Assembly (NCBI GenBank): GCA_029260715.1
Contig: JAJDCS010000041.1
Span: 44,090 to 108,089, forward strand
DNA length: 64,000 nucleotides
From: Phycisphaeraceae bacterium
GTDB lineage: Bacteria; Planctomycetota; Phycisphaerae; Phycisphaerales; Phycisphaeraceae
Reading direction: 5' to 3'
Part shown: positions 16,652-28,287 of the stretch, one piece after another
How the letters are laid out: each line of letters opens with the position of its first letter
How positions within the stretch are numbered: position 1 is the stretch's first letter
The notes under the pieces: generated by a model
The model's database searches: none
Told to the model about the DNA's origin: nothing
Seen by the model: the letters and a program-made list of their open reading frames with translations, nothing else
Program-made: the position numbers and the translations under genes

Positions 16652-17686
16652 TTAACGGTTCTGCACGCGTCCGAAGAACCACCCGGCCAGCCCCAGCAGG
16701 CCCGCGGCGAACAACAGGCCGAAGGTATAACCGCCCGGACTCTTGGCGATCGTGGCGGTCACCGAGCTGGGCACGTCCGTCAGCGCGTAGGTCATCACCA
16801 CGAGTGTGACAAAAAGCGACACCAGCGATACGGCGAGCATCCCCATGGCCAAGCCGTTGCCCGAGTAGTCCGTCGGCAAGAGGACCATCTCTTCATGTCC
16901 GGCGAACATCGCCTCCGACGGCACCACCGACGACGGCTCGCCGATGTCGCCTTGGAGGTTCTCCAGCCCGCTGGTGCTGATGTCCAAGTCGATCGGCCCG
17001 TCGAAGATGCTCGACGACGTAAGCCCGTGGTCCACCGCGGAGGCGGTGGCTGTGTCCATTTTCATGTCCGATCCGCCCGCGTCGGCTGGGTAGATCTCGT
17101 CTAACAGGTCCGCGCCGAGGCTGGTGTCGTCCGTCTCGCGTGTCAGGTCGAGCAGGCCGCTTCCGGAACCGATCTGCTCCAGGTCCAGCGCCAGGTCGTC
17201 GTCGTCGGTGATGGGCGGCGCGATCTGCGTCTGGTCGGGCGAGTCCGACACGGCCATCGACGTGCTGGCGTCAAACGCATCGGGTTCGGAATCGTCTTGC
17301 ATCGCGTAGTCGGTCTGCTGGTCCTGATCCGAGCCGGGGGCGGACAGGTCCGGCTGCTCCGAGTCGATCGTAATCAGGTCGATTTCGTCCGTGTCGGTGG
17401 TGGGGCTCGACGCCACCGCCGATTGCTCATCGTCGTCGAGCAGCGGTATTGCGTCGGTGTCCTCGTCCGCTTGGCTGAAGCTGTCGATGACAGGCCCCAG
17501 GTCGGCCAGTTCATTGCCGCCGCCCACCTCCGCGGCCAAGGCGTCGACCTGGTCGCGTTTGAACATCAGCTTGTCGCGGTCGCGGAACTGCTGGAGGTCG
17601 CCGCTATCGGCCATCTCCTTGACCTGTTCCTCGCCGACGCCTAGTTTCTGCGCCGCCTCTTCCAGGCTGTAGAACATCTTGGCCAT
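16652..17686 (-). CDS. Excisionase-like HTH protein with C-terminal membrane helices
   Basis: 344 residues. An N-terminal MerR/excisionase-type helix-turn-helix ('MFYSLEEAAQKLGVGEEQVK ... FRDRDKLMFKRDQVDAL', residues 3-52) is joined by a long, strongly acidic, Asp/Ser-rich linker (about 60-270) to two membrane segments ('MGMLAVSLVSLFVTLVVMTY' and 'FGLLFAAGLLGLAGWFF'). The start is ATG at 17686, with GAGGAG eight bases upstream; an upstream in-frame start is rejected. This layout is familiar from planctomycete genomes as hypothetical protein; role unknown. A membrane-tethered DNA- or protein-binding domain is the plain reading. Lies 112 bases upstream of psd on the same strand. Confidence 0.75.
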   Translation of the reverse strand: MAKMFYSLEEAAQKLGVGEEQVKEMADSGDLQQFRDRDKLMFKRDQVDALAAEVGGGNELADLGPVIDSFSQADEDTDAIPLLDDDEQSAVASSPTTDTDEIDLITIDSEQPDLSAPGSDQDQQTDYAMQDDSEPDAFDASTSMAVSDSPDQTQIAPPITDDDDLALDLEQIGSGSGLLDLTRETDDTSLGADLLDEIYPADAGGSDMKMDTATASAVDHGLTSSSIFDGPIDLDISTSGLENLQGDIGEPSSVVPSEAMFAGHEEMVLLPTDYSGNGLAMGMLAVSLVSLFVTLVVMTYALTDVPSSVTATIAKSPGGYTFGLLFAAGLLGLAGWFFGRVQNR

Positions 17687-17849
17687 ACAAAACTCCTCAC
17701 GGGTGTCCCCCCTGCGGGGGTCAAACACCTTAAACGTTAGGATAACTCGGCTTCCCTGACAACCGCGGCCCCTTGTCGTACTATCGGTCGGCCACGATGA
17801 TGGCTAAGCTTTTCGCCACTTGACCGCGATACGAAGGTGTGTGTGCTTT

Positions 17850-18692
17850 ATGGCTGGCTTAACCCGCAAGCTGATTGACCCCAAGGTGGTGCTGCTGCCG
17901 CAATTGCCCACGGGGCTTGAGGGCCTGAAAATCGCGCATATCACCGACCTGCACATCCGCCGCCCACGGGCACGCCACCGGCAGATCGCCGCGTCATTTG
18001 AGTTGATGCAGATCGACTTGGTGCTGCTTACCGGCGACTACATGGACCGGGCCGGCGACGAAGAGCCGTGCCTTGCGGCCATGACGCGGGTCTGCGAGCG
18101 GCTCGAGCCCCGGCTGGGCATCTTTGGTGTCTTCGGCAACCACGACACGCTACGTCTCCGGCCCATGCTTGAGCAACTGCCGGTGCATTGGCTTAAGGAT
18201 TCGTGTTACCGCATCCCGGGTCAGCCGATCGAGGTCGTCGGCTTCGACACGACGCGCACGCGTGTCCCCGACGCTGTGGCCACGCTCCAATCCATCGCCG
18301 CGCAAAACTGCCACGCCGAAAATTCGCCCGCCACCACCCTCACGACCGACAACTGCGCCCGCCCGCTGCGGCTGTTGCTGTCGCACCTGCCGTCGTTCCT
18401 GCCCACGGCGGCTGATATCGGCGTGGACTTGATGTTCTCGGGGCACACTCATGGTGGGCAGTGCCGCTTGCCCGGACGGCGGGCGATCTACAACTCGATC
18501 GACCTTCCGCTGCGGCTCAGCGCCGGCGTCCTTCGCCATCAAAATACGCTTTGCATGGTGTCTCGCGGGCTAGGTGAAGCCTGGCTGCCGTTCCGTGTGT
18601 TCTGCCCGCCGCACATGCCGGTGTACACCCTGCGACGCGGGCCCATGCCTGGGCATCACTGCCACGACATTATTAATGTCATGCCGTGGTGA
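17850..18692 (+). CDS. Metallophosphoesterase (YkuE-like)
   Basis: 280 residues with the full calcineurin-type metal site: 'AHITDLHIRR' (D-x-H), 'LLTGDYMD' (GDxxD), 'VFGNHDTLR' (GNHD), 'LLLSHLPSFL' and 'MFSGHTHGGQCRLPG' (GHTHGGQ). The YkuE branch includes phosphodiesterases acting on lipid or nucleotide substrates, including UDP-diacylglucosamine hydrolases; substrate not determined here. There is no clear signal peptide. ATG at 17850 is preferred over TTG at 17820 because AAGG lies about 12 bases before it and the earlier codons add an atypical Cys-rich N-terminus. Divergent from the HTH/membrane gene. Confidence 0.88.
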   Translation: MAGLTRKLIDPKVVLLPQLPTGLEGLKIAHITDLHIRRPRARHRQIAASFELMQIDLVLLTGDYMDRAGDEEPCLAAMTRVCERLEPRLGIFGVFGNHDTLRLRPMLEQLPVHWLKDSCYRIPGQPIEVVGFDTTRTRVPDAVATLQSIAAQNCHAENSPATTLTTDNCARPLRLLLSHLPSFLPTAADIGVDLMFSGHTHGGQCRLPGRRAIYNSIDLPLRLSAGVLRHQNTLCMVSRGLGEAWLPFRVFCPPHMPVYTLRRGPMPGHHCHDIINVMPW

Positions 18693-18833
18693 GCCCCGGA
18701 AGTACCCGGAACCCCGCCCTCTCGTAAGTTTTGCCCGGCTCTTGATGCCTGCGGCAGCCCCGGCCCGTTAAACGCCTAACCCGCCCCGACCGGGGTTTAC
18801 ACCCGCACGACGGGCGCTGCTAAACTCTGGCCT

Positions 18834-20348
18834 GTGCTTGCTCAGGTCCACAGTTTTGTGCTTCAGGGGATTGACCCGATCGCTTGTGAGGTCGAGGTGG
18901 ACGTAGGCGACCAGGGGTTGGCCAAGACGACCATCGTGGGCCTGCCCGACGCGGCGGTGAAGGAGTCGATCGAGCGCGTGCGATCAGCCACCGTCAACAG
19001 CGGGTATCCCTTCCCCATGTCGCGGCTGCTGGTGAACCTGGCGCCTGCGGACATCCGCAAGGAAGGGCCGATCTTTGACCTGCCCATCGCTGTGGGGCTG
19101 CTGTTAGCCGAACAAGTCATCCAGACCCAGCGACACAAGAAATTCCTTTTCGCCGGTGAGTTGGCGCTGGACGGGCGGCTGCGCCCGATTAACGGCGTGA
19201 TCAACTTGGCCATCCTGGCGCGCTCGTGCGGGCTGGACGGCATTGTTGTGCCGGTCGACAACGCCAGCGAAGCCGCCGCGGTAGGCGGGATTGATGTTTA
19301 CCCAGCGGACACGCTGGCGAGCGTGGTCGGGTTCCTCAATGAGCGGCACGAGATACAGCCGCACCCGGAGGTTGACGTTGATTCCGTGCTAGCCGATCAA
19401 CAGCCGGAGGTAGACTTCGGCGACGTGCGGGGTCAGGAGGGTGCCAAGCGGGCGATGACCATTGCGGCCGCTGGTGCGCACAACTTGCTGATGATCGGCC
19501 CGGCCGGCGCGGGTAAGACCATGATGTCGCGTGCCCTGGCTGGGGTATTGCCTCGGCTGTCACGCGAAGAGGCGTTGGAGGTGACGCGTATTTTCTCGTG
19601 CGTGGGTCAGGTGCCCAGAGGCGCTCCGCTGATCACCCGCCGACCCATCCGCACGCCCCACCACACGGCCAGCAGCGCCGCCATGATCGGCGGCGGAGCC
19701 ATCCCGCGGCCCGGCGAAGTGAGCCTGGCCCACCACGGGGTCTTGTTCCTCGACGAGATGCCCGAGTTCCCGCGCATGGTGCTTGAGACGCTGCGCCAGC
19801 CGCTCGAAGACGGGAAGGTGACGATCGCGCGGGCTCACAGCTCGCTGCGGTTCCCCGCGCGGTTCATGCTCGTGGCGGCCATGAACCCCACCCCAAAAGG
19901 CGCCAAGCCCACCGACGAGGTTGGGCAGCGCCAGATGGAGCGGTACTTGTCGCGCATCAGCGGGCCGTTGATTGATCGGATTGATTTGCACGTCGAGGTC
20001 GCGCCGGTGCCGTACAAGCAGCTTTCGGGCCAAGCCAACGGCACAGACTCTGCCACCATCCGCAAGCAAGTCGCCGCCGCCCGGCAGACGCAATCGCAGC
20101 GCAACGGCGGGCCGCTGCACCCCAACAGCACGCTGTCGGGGCGGCAGTTGGATAAGCTCGCCGCATTGGACGCACCGGGGCAGGAATTGCTCAACCAGGC
20201 GATGACGGAACTGGGCTTGAGTGCCCGGGCTTATGACAAGATCCGGCGTGTGGGGCGTACCATTGCGGACTTGGAAGGCAGCGAAACCGTGGCCCCCCAC
20301 CACGTCGCCGAGGCGATCCAGTACCGCCTGCTGGACCGGCAGGTGTGA
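18834..20348 (+). CDS. comM: YifB/ComM family Mg-chelatase-like AAA ATPase
   Basis: 504 residues. An N-terminal Lon-protease-like fold ('GLAKTTIVGLPDAAVKESIE', 'VNLAPADIRKEGPIFDLPIA') is followed by the AAA+ module. That module has Walker A 'GPAGAGKTMMSRAL', Walker B 'GVLFLDEMPEF', 'AAMNPTPKG' and 'RISGPLIDRIDLHVEV'. ComM of naturally transformable bacteria is a branch-migration helicase helping integration of incoming DNA. The family usually has a Cys-rich NPCPCG motif; here it reads NPTPKG, so the cysteines are lost. The start is GTG at 18834. A perfect terminator palindrome follows 27 bases after the stop. Confidence 0.93.
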   Translation: MLAQVHSFVLQGIDPIACEVEVDVGDQGLAKTTIVGLPDAAVKESIERVRSATVNSGYPFPMSRLLVNLAPADIRKEGPIFDLPIAVGLLLAEQVIQTQRHKKFLFAGELALDGRLRPINGVINLAILARSCGLDGIVVPVDNASEAAAVGGIDVYPADTLASVVGFLNERHEIQPHPEVDVDSVLADQQPEVDFGDVRGQEGAKRAMTIAAAGAHNLLMIGPAGAGKTMMSRALAGVLPRLSREEALEVTRIFSCVGQVPRGAPLITRRPIRTPHHTASSAAMIGGGAIPRPGEVSLAHHGVLFLDEMPEFPRMVLETLRQPLEDGKVTIARAHSSLRFPARFMLVAAMNPTPKGAKPTDEVGQRQMERYLSRISGPLIDRIDLHVEVAPVPYKQLSGQANGTDSATIRKQVAAARQTQSQRNGGPLHPNSTLSGRQLDKLAALDAPGQELLNQAMTELGLSARAYDKIRRVGRTIADLEGSETVAPHHVAEAIQYRLLDRQV

Positions 20349-20374
20349 CTCACCAACACGGCCGGCGCATAAAA

Positions 20375-20398
20375 AAGAGGGCACCGGTGTGCCCTCTT
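20375..20398. terminator. Bidirectional-type intrinsic terminator
   Basis: AAGAGGGCAC-CGGT-GTGCCCTCTT forms a perfect stem flanked by A and T runs, just after comM. Confidence 0.8.
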
Positions 20399-21051
20399 TC
20401 AAACCCCTCGCCCAGGCTGTCAATCGCCCCTACCGCTCTCGTACCCTCCGTCACCCTTCTGTATCCCCCGCTGCGGCCATCCAAGTGACACCCTCAGGAT
20501 TCCACGCCACAAGGCAAGGCAATAAATAGCCCCCAGGTGTTACAGACGGATGCGGATTGGGTTAGAAATTGGTGAAAGCACGGAATCTGGGCAAGCCGGC
20601 CGGCGCGGTCGGCCGATAACTTTGGACCCGGCATGGGCAGACAAGTGCTGGAATAGAACAGCTTAAAACATGGTTGCCTTGGATCAGCGTCGCTCCGTTG
20701 GTGCGTGCCAGGGTCTAAGCCGCAAGCGTACACCCATTGACTTCGCATGCCGGCGATCTAAAATTCCGCGAACCGGAGCATGGAAACACCGGTAGAAGAA
20801 ATGAGAGAACGAAAGAAAAGGCAGGAAGCCGGACACATCAGCGAGATACCATAAGACTAGACGATCAAGCCATGTTTACCGACCACGACCATCTTCTCCC
20901 CTCGCCCGGCTGCTCTGTCCGCCCGGGCACGGAACGGCAGCACCACAGTGAACCCATCACTTGCCCATAAGCCGCTGCCCCCGGAACGATCCGTTAAGAC
21001 AAATTATTTTTGCATGCACTTTAAAAGGAGCCCTCTAACGAGGGACACGCG
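20399..21051. other. 650-bp gap without a supported gene
   Basis: Short open frames exist on both strands but lack ribosome sites, family features and coding bias. Just before the next gene a small hairpin CCCTC-TAAC-GAGGG sits over the ribosome-binding region; its 3' arm contains the likely Shine-Dalgarno (GAGGGA), so it could modulate translation of the HAD gene. A GC-rich palindromic patch (GCCGGCC...GGTCGGCCG) lies near 20600. No RNA gene recognised. Confidence 0.4.
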
Positions 21052-21861
21052 ATGACCGAACAGACGACACGAGGCTACCTGATCGACATGGACGGCGTGA
21101 TCTACCGCGGCAGCAGGCTAATCCCCGGCGCCGACCGGTTTATCCGCCTGCTCAAGGAGAACCAGGTTCCGTACTTGTTCCTGACCAACAACAGCCAGCG
21201 CACGCGGCGCGACGTGGCGATGAAGCTTCAGCGCATGGGCATCGAGGCTGACCAGAACGACATCTTTACCTGCGCGATGGCGACGGCGCGGTTCCTGGCT
21301 CAGCAGGCCCCGAACCGGACGGCCTTTGTCATCGGCGAGGGCGGGTTGCTCAATTCGTTGCACTCCAACGGCTTGGCGGTGGTCGACCACGACCCGGACT
21401 ACGTCGTCGTCGGCGAGGGGCGCACCGTCAACTTCGAGATGGTCGAAAAAGCCGTGCGCATGATCAAAGACGGCGCCAAGCTCATCGCGACGAACATGGA
21501 CCCCAACTGCCCCACGGACATGGGCCTGCGACCGGGCTGCGGCGCGATCGTGGCCATGCTCGAAAAAGCCACCGGCGCCCAGGCATTCTCCGTCGGCAAG
21601 CCCAGCCCGGTCATGATGCGCATGGCGCGTAAGCAGTTGGACCTCCGCACGGCTGAAGTGACCGTTGTGGGTGACACCATGGAGACCGACATCCTCGGCG
21701 GCGTGCAGATGGGGTACCGCACTGTGTTGGTCTTGTCTGGCGGCACGAGCCGCGACGACTTGGCCAACTACGCCTACCAGCCCGACCGCGTGGTGGACTC
21801 CATCGCCGACCTGTGCCAAGAGGTGGAGGCGGCGCAGGAGTTGTGCGTGGCGGGGGTGTGA
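21052..21861 (+). CDS. HAD-IIA family phosphatase (NagD/phosphoglycolate phosphatase-like)
   Basis: 269 residues, cytoplasmic. Motif I 'YLIDMDGVIYRG' (DxDG), motif II 'YLFLTNNSQRT', the C2 cap typical of subclass IIA, then 'FSVGKPSPVMM' (motif III Lys) and 'VTVVGDTMETDILGG' (motif IV Asp). Subclass IIA includes NagD nucleotide phosphatases, p-nitrophenyl phosphatases and phosphoglycolate phosphatases; the substrate is not decided. GAGGGA before ATG at 21052 serves as ribosome site and can be occluded in a small hairpin. Confidence 0.9.
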   Translation: MTEQTTRGYLIDMDGVIYRGSRLIPGADRFIRLLKENQVPYLFLTNNSQRTRRDVAMKLQRMGIEADQNDIFTCAMATARFLAQQAPNRTAFVIGEGGLLNSLHSNGLAVVDHDPDYVVVGEGRTVNFEMVEKAVRMIKDGAKLIATNMDPNCPTDMGLRPGCGAIVAMLEKATGAQAFSVGKPSPVMMRMARKQLDLRTAEVTVVGDTMETDILGGVQMGYRTVLVLSGGTSRDDLANYAYQPDRVVDSIADLCQEVEAAQELCVAGV

Positions 21862-21905
21862 GTCTGGAGTCCAGAGTCCAAGGTGTTAACTTGGATCATT
21901 GGGTG

Positions 21906-21940
21906 TCACGGCCAGCAGAGCGAAGCGAAGTCGGCCGTGA
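21906..21940 (-). repeat. Dispersed palindromic repeat, family 2 copy (inverted)
   Basis: TCACGGCC (21906-21913) pairs with GGCCGTGA (21933-21940) around AGCAGAGCGAAGCGAAGTC, the reverse complement of the copies at 12349 and 51553. Confidence 0.65.
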
Positions 21941-22005
21941 CGGACCCATGAGGTCACTCGAATCCACCCCGTTGCAACCCCGTTGCAAACGGCTAAAGTG
22001 GCCCC

Positions 22006-23076
22006 ATGGATTTACTCGAACGCCTCACACAAACCTCAGCCGTGGCCGGACGCGAGCACCGCTTGCGCCAGCTTATTCTCCAAGAAACCAAGGGCCTGTT
22101 CGACGAGACGCGCGTCGACAACATGGGCTCGCTGATCTGCGTGCGCAAGGCCCGCCCCGGCAAGCGCCCCGCACGCTCCAAAAAGCAAGACAAGCCTTTG
22201 CGCGTCATGCTCGCGGCCCACATGGACCAGATCGGCTTCCTCGTGCGACACATCGACGACAGCGGGTTCCTGCGCGTGCAGAACGTCGGCGGGTTCGACT
22301 GCCGCAACCTGTTCGCACGGCTTGTGACTGTCTGCACCGAAAAAGCCGACCTGCCGGGCGTGATGAACCCCGCGGGCAAGCCCGTGCACATCGCCAGCGA
22401 AGAAGACAAAAAGCGTGTGCCCGAAATCGCCGACCTGTCGATCGACCTGGGCCTGCCCCCCAAGGAGGTCCAGAAGCGGGTCAAGATCGGTGACATGGTC
22501 ACGATCAAAGCCCCGTTCACCCGTGTGGGCGATACGGTCGTCGCTCAGGCGATGGACAACCGCGTGGCGTGCTGGGTGGCGATCCGGGCGATCCAGAAAC
22601 TGGCCGCTAAGAAAAACGGCACGCACAACTGCGAGATCTACTGCGTGTTCACCGTGCAGGAAGAGGTCGGCTGCCGCGGCGCGGGCACAGCCAGCTTCGG
22701 CGTGGAGCCGGACGTGGCGATCAGCCTCGACACCACGCTGTGCGTAGACACCCCCGGCGTGCCCGACGACATGCGCGTAACTAAACAGGCCCAAGGCGCG
22801 GGGCTGATGGTCATGGACTCGTCAATGATCAGCGACGTGGGGCTGCTCGAAGAATTCGAGCGGTTGGCTAAGAAGCACCGCATCAAGCACCAACGGTCAG
22901 TATTAGGACGCGGGGGCAACGACGGTTCCACCATGCAACGCGCCGCCGACGGGCGCAAGACCTTTGCCCTGGTCTGCCCCACGCGGTACATCCACACCGT
23001 TACTGAGATGGTCCACTTGGACGACCTACACGCTTGCCGCGATCTGCTGGCGGTGTACCTGGGGCAGGCGGGGTAA
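22006..23076 (+). CDS. M42 family zinc aminopeptidase
   Basis: 356 residues, usual for the family (glutamyl/deblocking aminopeptidase, sometimes misnamed endoglucanase), forming large tetrahedral complexes in the cytoplasm. Metal and catalytic residues are in place: 'MLAAHMDQIGF' (His), 'AQAMDNRVACW' (bridging Asp), 'FTVQEEVGCRGA' (catalytic Glu plus ligand Glu), 'AISLDTT' (Asp) and 'TRYIHTVTEMVH' (His). A Lys-rich loop near residues 45-62 is a local insertion. The start is ATG at 22006. No partner gene. Confidence 0.92.
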   Translation: MDLLERLTQTSAVAGREHRLRQLILQETKGLFDETRVDNMGSLICVRKARPGKRPARSKKQDKPLRVMLAAHMDQIGFLVRHIDDSGFLRVQNVGGFDCRNLFARLVTVCTEKADLPGVMNPAGKPVHIASEEDKKRVPEIADLSIDLGLPPKEVQKRVKIGDMVTIKAPFTRVGDTVVAQAMDNRVACWVAIRAIQKLAAKKNGTHNCEIYCVFTVQEEVGCRGAGTASFGVEPDVAISLDTTLCVDTPGVPDDMRVTKQAQGAGLMVMDSSMISDVGLLEEFERLAKKHRIKHQRSVLGRGGNDGSTMQRAADGRKTFALVCPTRYIHTVTEMVHLDDLHACRDLLAVYLGQAG

Positions 23077-23155
23077 AAAATCATAAAAAACGGCGTTGGC
23101 TTAGGCGGACCGGCTTATCGCTGACCGCGTTGTGTCATGCTAGAATCTGAGCCTG

Positions 23156-23229
23156 CGGGGTGTAGCTCAGCTTGGCAGAGCGCCTGCTTTGGGTGCAGGA
23201 GGCCGTCGGTTCAAATCCGGCCACCCCGA
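23156..23229 (+). tRNA. tRNA-Pro (anticodon TGG)
   Basis: 74 bases fold as a full cloverleaf. Acceptor CGGGGTG (23156-23162) pairs with CACCCCG (23222-23228), with discriminator A. The D arm is GCTC...GAGC, the anticodon arm CCTGC-TTTGGGT-GCAGG, and the T arm CGG-TTCAAAT-CCG within GTCGGTTCAAATCCGGC. No encoded CCA. An extended -10 box TGC-TAGAAT (23138-23146) lies ten bases upstream. Confidence 0.95.
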
Positions 23230-23277
23230 TTGAGATAATCTGCTATGGAAACGCTGATTAGCGTTGCCCGCCTGTGA

Positions 23278-23324
23278 AGCGTGGTGCGGCCTGAACCGGT
23301 AGGACTACCGGGAACGCTTTTTTT
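23278..23324 (+). terminator. Intrinsic terminator after tRNA-Pro
   Basis: AAGCGT (23278-23283) pairs with ACGCTT (23314-23319), enclosing a perfect CCGGTAG-GA-CTACCGG hairpin (23296-23311), followed by seven T. A separate small hairpin AACGCT-GATT-AGCGTT lies between the tRNA and the terminator and may guide 3' processing. Confidence 0.75.
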
Positions 23325-23377
23325 AGGAGCCGCACTATGACCAAGACCCCCGCTATTGACTGGTGTGTATCACCGGG

Positions 23378-24379
23378 TCATTTCTCAGAATGTCGCCGGT
23401 TGATATCGATGAATACCTGTTCGTTCTCAAGAAAAATATTCACGATATCGGGATCGAATTGCTTGTTCGATTCCTCGACAATGATTGATTTGGCAATGTC
23501 GTGGGTGAAGGCCTCTTTGTACACGCGTCTTGAAGTCAAGGCATCGTAGACGTCGGCAAGGGCCACGATCCGCCCGCACAGCGGGATATCCTCCCCCGCC
23601 AATTTGTGGGGGTAGCCGCAGCCGTCGAAGTGTTCATGGTGTGACAAGGCGATGTCTCGTGCCATGGTCAGGAACTCGGCGTTGGGGTATTTCAGGAGTG
23701 CGGCGTTTAGCGTCTCGGCGCCGGAGGTGGTGTGTGTCTGCATAATTTTGCGTTCGCCATCGGTAAGCCGGTCGGGCTTGAGCAGGACGTAATCGGGGAT
23801 GGCGACCTTCCCGATATCGTGAAGCGGGCTGGTCTGGTAGACGAGTTGCACGTATTTGGCATCGACCTGCTCTCGGTACTTGGGCAAATTGCTGAGCCGC
23901 TGTGCCAGGACGTGTGAGTAGCTGCGGACGCGCTCCAGGTGTGCGCCGGTTTCGGGGTCGCGTGATTCGGCAAGCTTGGCCATGGCGAATATGGCCATGT
24001 CACGCATCTCAAGCCCCAGTATCCGTTCGCCGGCACGGATACGCATCTTCAGTTCGGCGTTTTCAAACGGCTTGGTGACGTAATCATCGGCACCGGCGCT
24101 CAGGCCGGCGACGATGTCCTTGGATGCCCCGTGCGTGGTGAGCATGATGAAGTAGACGTACCCGTCAAACTCTTCCGAGCGGATGGCCTTACACAGATCG
24201 AGGCCGTTCATCTTGGGCATCTCCAAGTCGGAGATCACCAGGCGATAGGATTCACGGCGGATAATATCGAGCGCTTCGGTTCCGTCACACGCGGACTTGA
24301 CTTCATAGCCTGCCGCATTCAACGCGTGGCAGAGCATCTCACGGGTTATGGTGTCGTCGTCAACGACGAGAACTTTCAT
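23378..24379 (-). CDS. Response regulator with HD-GYP c-di-GMP phosphodiesterase domain
   Basis: 333 residues: receiver domain (acid pocket 'VVDDD', phospho-acceptor Asp51 in 'VISDLEMPKMNG', Lys in 'YVTKPFEN'), then HD-GYP output with 'SPLHDIGKVAIPD' and 'HHEHFDGCGYPHKL'. HD-GYP enzymes degrade cyclic di-GMP. All metal ligands of the HD motif and the GYP motif are present, so it should be active. The hybrid kinase gene ends 36 bases upstream on the same strand, so the two are probably a signalling pair, placed beside the pilus cluster that c-di-GMP commonly controls. Confidence 0.94.
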   Translation of the reverse strand: MKVLVVDDDTITREMLCHALNAAGYEVKSACDGTEALDIIRRESYRLVISDLEMPKMNGLDLCKAIRSEEFDGYVYFIMLTTHGASKDIVAGLSAGADDYVTKPFENAELKMRIRAGERILGLEMRDMAIFAMAKLAESRDPETGAHLERVRSYSHVLAQRLSNLPKYREQVDAKYVQLVYQTSPLHDIGKVAIPDYVLLKPDRLTDGERKIMQTHTTSGAETLNAALLKYPNAEFLTMARDIALSHHEHFDGCGYPHKLAGEDIPLCGRIVALADVYDALTSRRVYKEAFTHDIAKSIIVEESNKQFDPDIVNIFLENEQVFIDINRRHSEK

Positions 24380-24414
24380 GGCTTACATCCGATACACAAG
24401 AATCCGTTTGGTCC

Positions 24415-27228
<2,814 letters not shown>

Positions 27229-27241
27229 TGGGCTTCCTCCT

Positions 27242-27825
27242 ACTCCTGACGTACTGCCGGGTGCGGTATGCAGGCGCTGCGTGCCCCCCCCCAGAGAAAT
27301 GCCGTTTCCGCTCTGGCCCCGCGGGAGACGGTCGTCACACCGGCCCTACAAACCGCCCCTATAACATCGACGAACGCGGTCAAATGCTTTGGCGGATAGG
27401 CTCTATCGATTTCAATAATCTCCCAAGTGCTCAGCGCGCCATGGGGGTGATAACCCGGCGCGGTCCGCCCCGCGACTGATAACCGCATTGCTTTTTGAAT
27501 TCGAGAAAGGCTGACTGGCCGTTACGATCCTTATTGGACTCCAACGCCGCCAAGCAAGCTGTAGGAGACCGATATCCAACCGGTTAACAACCCGGGCTGA
27601 CTCCGCCACGGCAGTTCTACCCGCCCAAAGCGACTGGACTTAAAGTTGTGGCCGTGTCTTGACGAGCCGATACAAGTTGTAAAGAAGCGCTCTGTCCGCC
27701 GAACCACGCCCGGTTTGGTGTGCTATTCGCATGGCGCTTGGTGTGCTTCACCGCCTTGCCGCGGCGGCGCCGTAGACAGTTAGACATGACCGTACTGCGC
27801 ATTCATTGGAGGATAAAAACATCGC
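27242..27825. other. 580-bp gap between kinase and pilus cluster
   Basis: No gene supported on either strand. It should hold the divergent promoters of the signalling pair and the pilus operon. TTGACG at 27657-27662 is a possible -35 for the plus strand but lacks a well-placed -10. GGAGG at 27809-27813 is the likely ribosome site for the prepilin, although the spacing is long. Confidence 0.4.
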
Positions 27826-28287
27826 ATGGCGATCGGCAAGTCAAGATGGAGAGACAGACGTGCCTTTACCCTTGTCGAGGTGCTGATTGTGGTAACCATT
27901 CTGGCCATCCTGGCCGGGTTGGTTTTACCGCACTACACACGCGTCTCAGAGTCCGCGAGAGCGAGTTCGCTCCTGACCGACCTTCAGATGATTCGGAGGC
28001 AGTTAATGATTTATCACACCGAGCATAACGGGCAGTACCCCTTGCTGGTGAACATGTGGGACGGCCTCACGAACCAGACCGACATTAACGGCAACCCAGG
28101 CAACGACTACGGGCCCTATTTGATCACAACACCCGTGAATCACTTTACAGGCGCATCCGTCTGCGCCGCGGACAACAGCGCGGACTGGCAATACAACGAA
28201 ATAACCGGGGTGTTGCGCGCTGTAGTGCAAGCCAATCAGATCGTGGAACTCGATCTATCGCCTAACGACGCGGTGGCCTCGCCATGA
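27826..28287 (+). CDS. Type IV pilin / GspG-like major pseudopilin
   Basis: 153 residues with a class III signal: short basic leader 'MAIGKSRWRDRRA', then cleavage before 'FTLVEVLIVVTILAILAGLV' with Glu at mature position 5. The residue before the cut is Ala, where Gly is standard. The hydrophobic N-terminal helix is followed by a small globular part with 'GNPGNDYGPYL', reminiscent of GspG calcium-loop regions. It is processed by a prepilin peptidase (not in the window) and assembled by the following gene products. Its stop overlaps pilM by ATGA, so it heads the operon. Confidence 0.88.
   Translation: MAIGKSRWRDRRAFTLVEVLIVVTILAILAGLVLPHYTRVSESARASSLLTDLQMIRRQLMIYHTEHNGQYPLLVNMWDGLTNQTDINGNPGNDYGPYLITTPVNHFTGASVCAADNSADWQYNEITGVLRAVVQANQIVELDLSPNDAVASP

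Noticed and set aside
20494..20970. Short open frames in the gap after comM
   Set aside because: No ribosome site, no family features, and atypical Cys/His content; treated as non-coding.
23337..23549. Plus-strand frame behind the tRNA-Pro terminator
   Set aside because: It has AGGAG nearby but runs antisense through the HD-GYP gene and shows no protein features.
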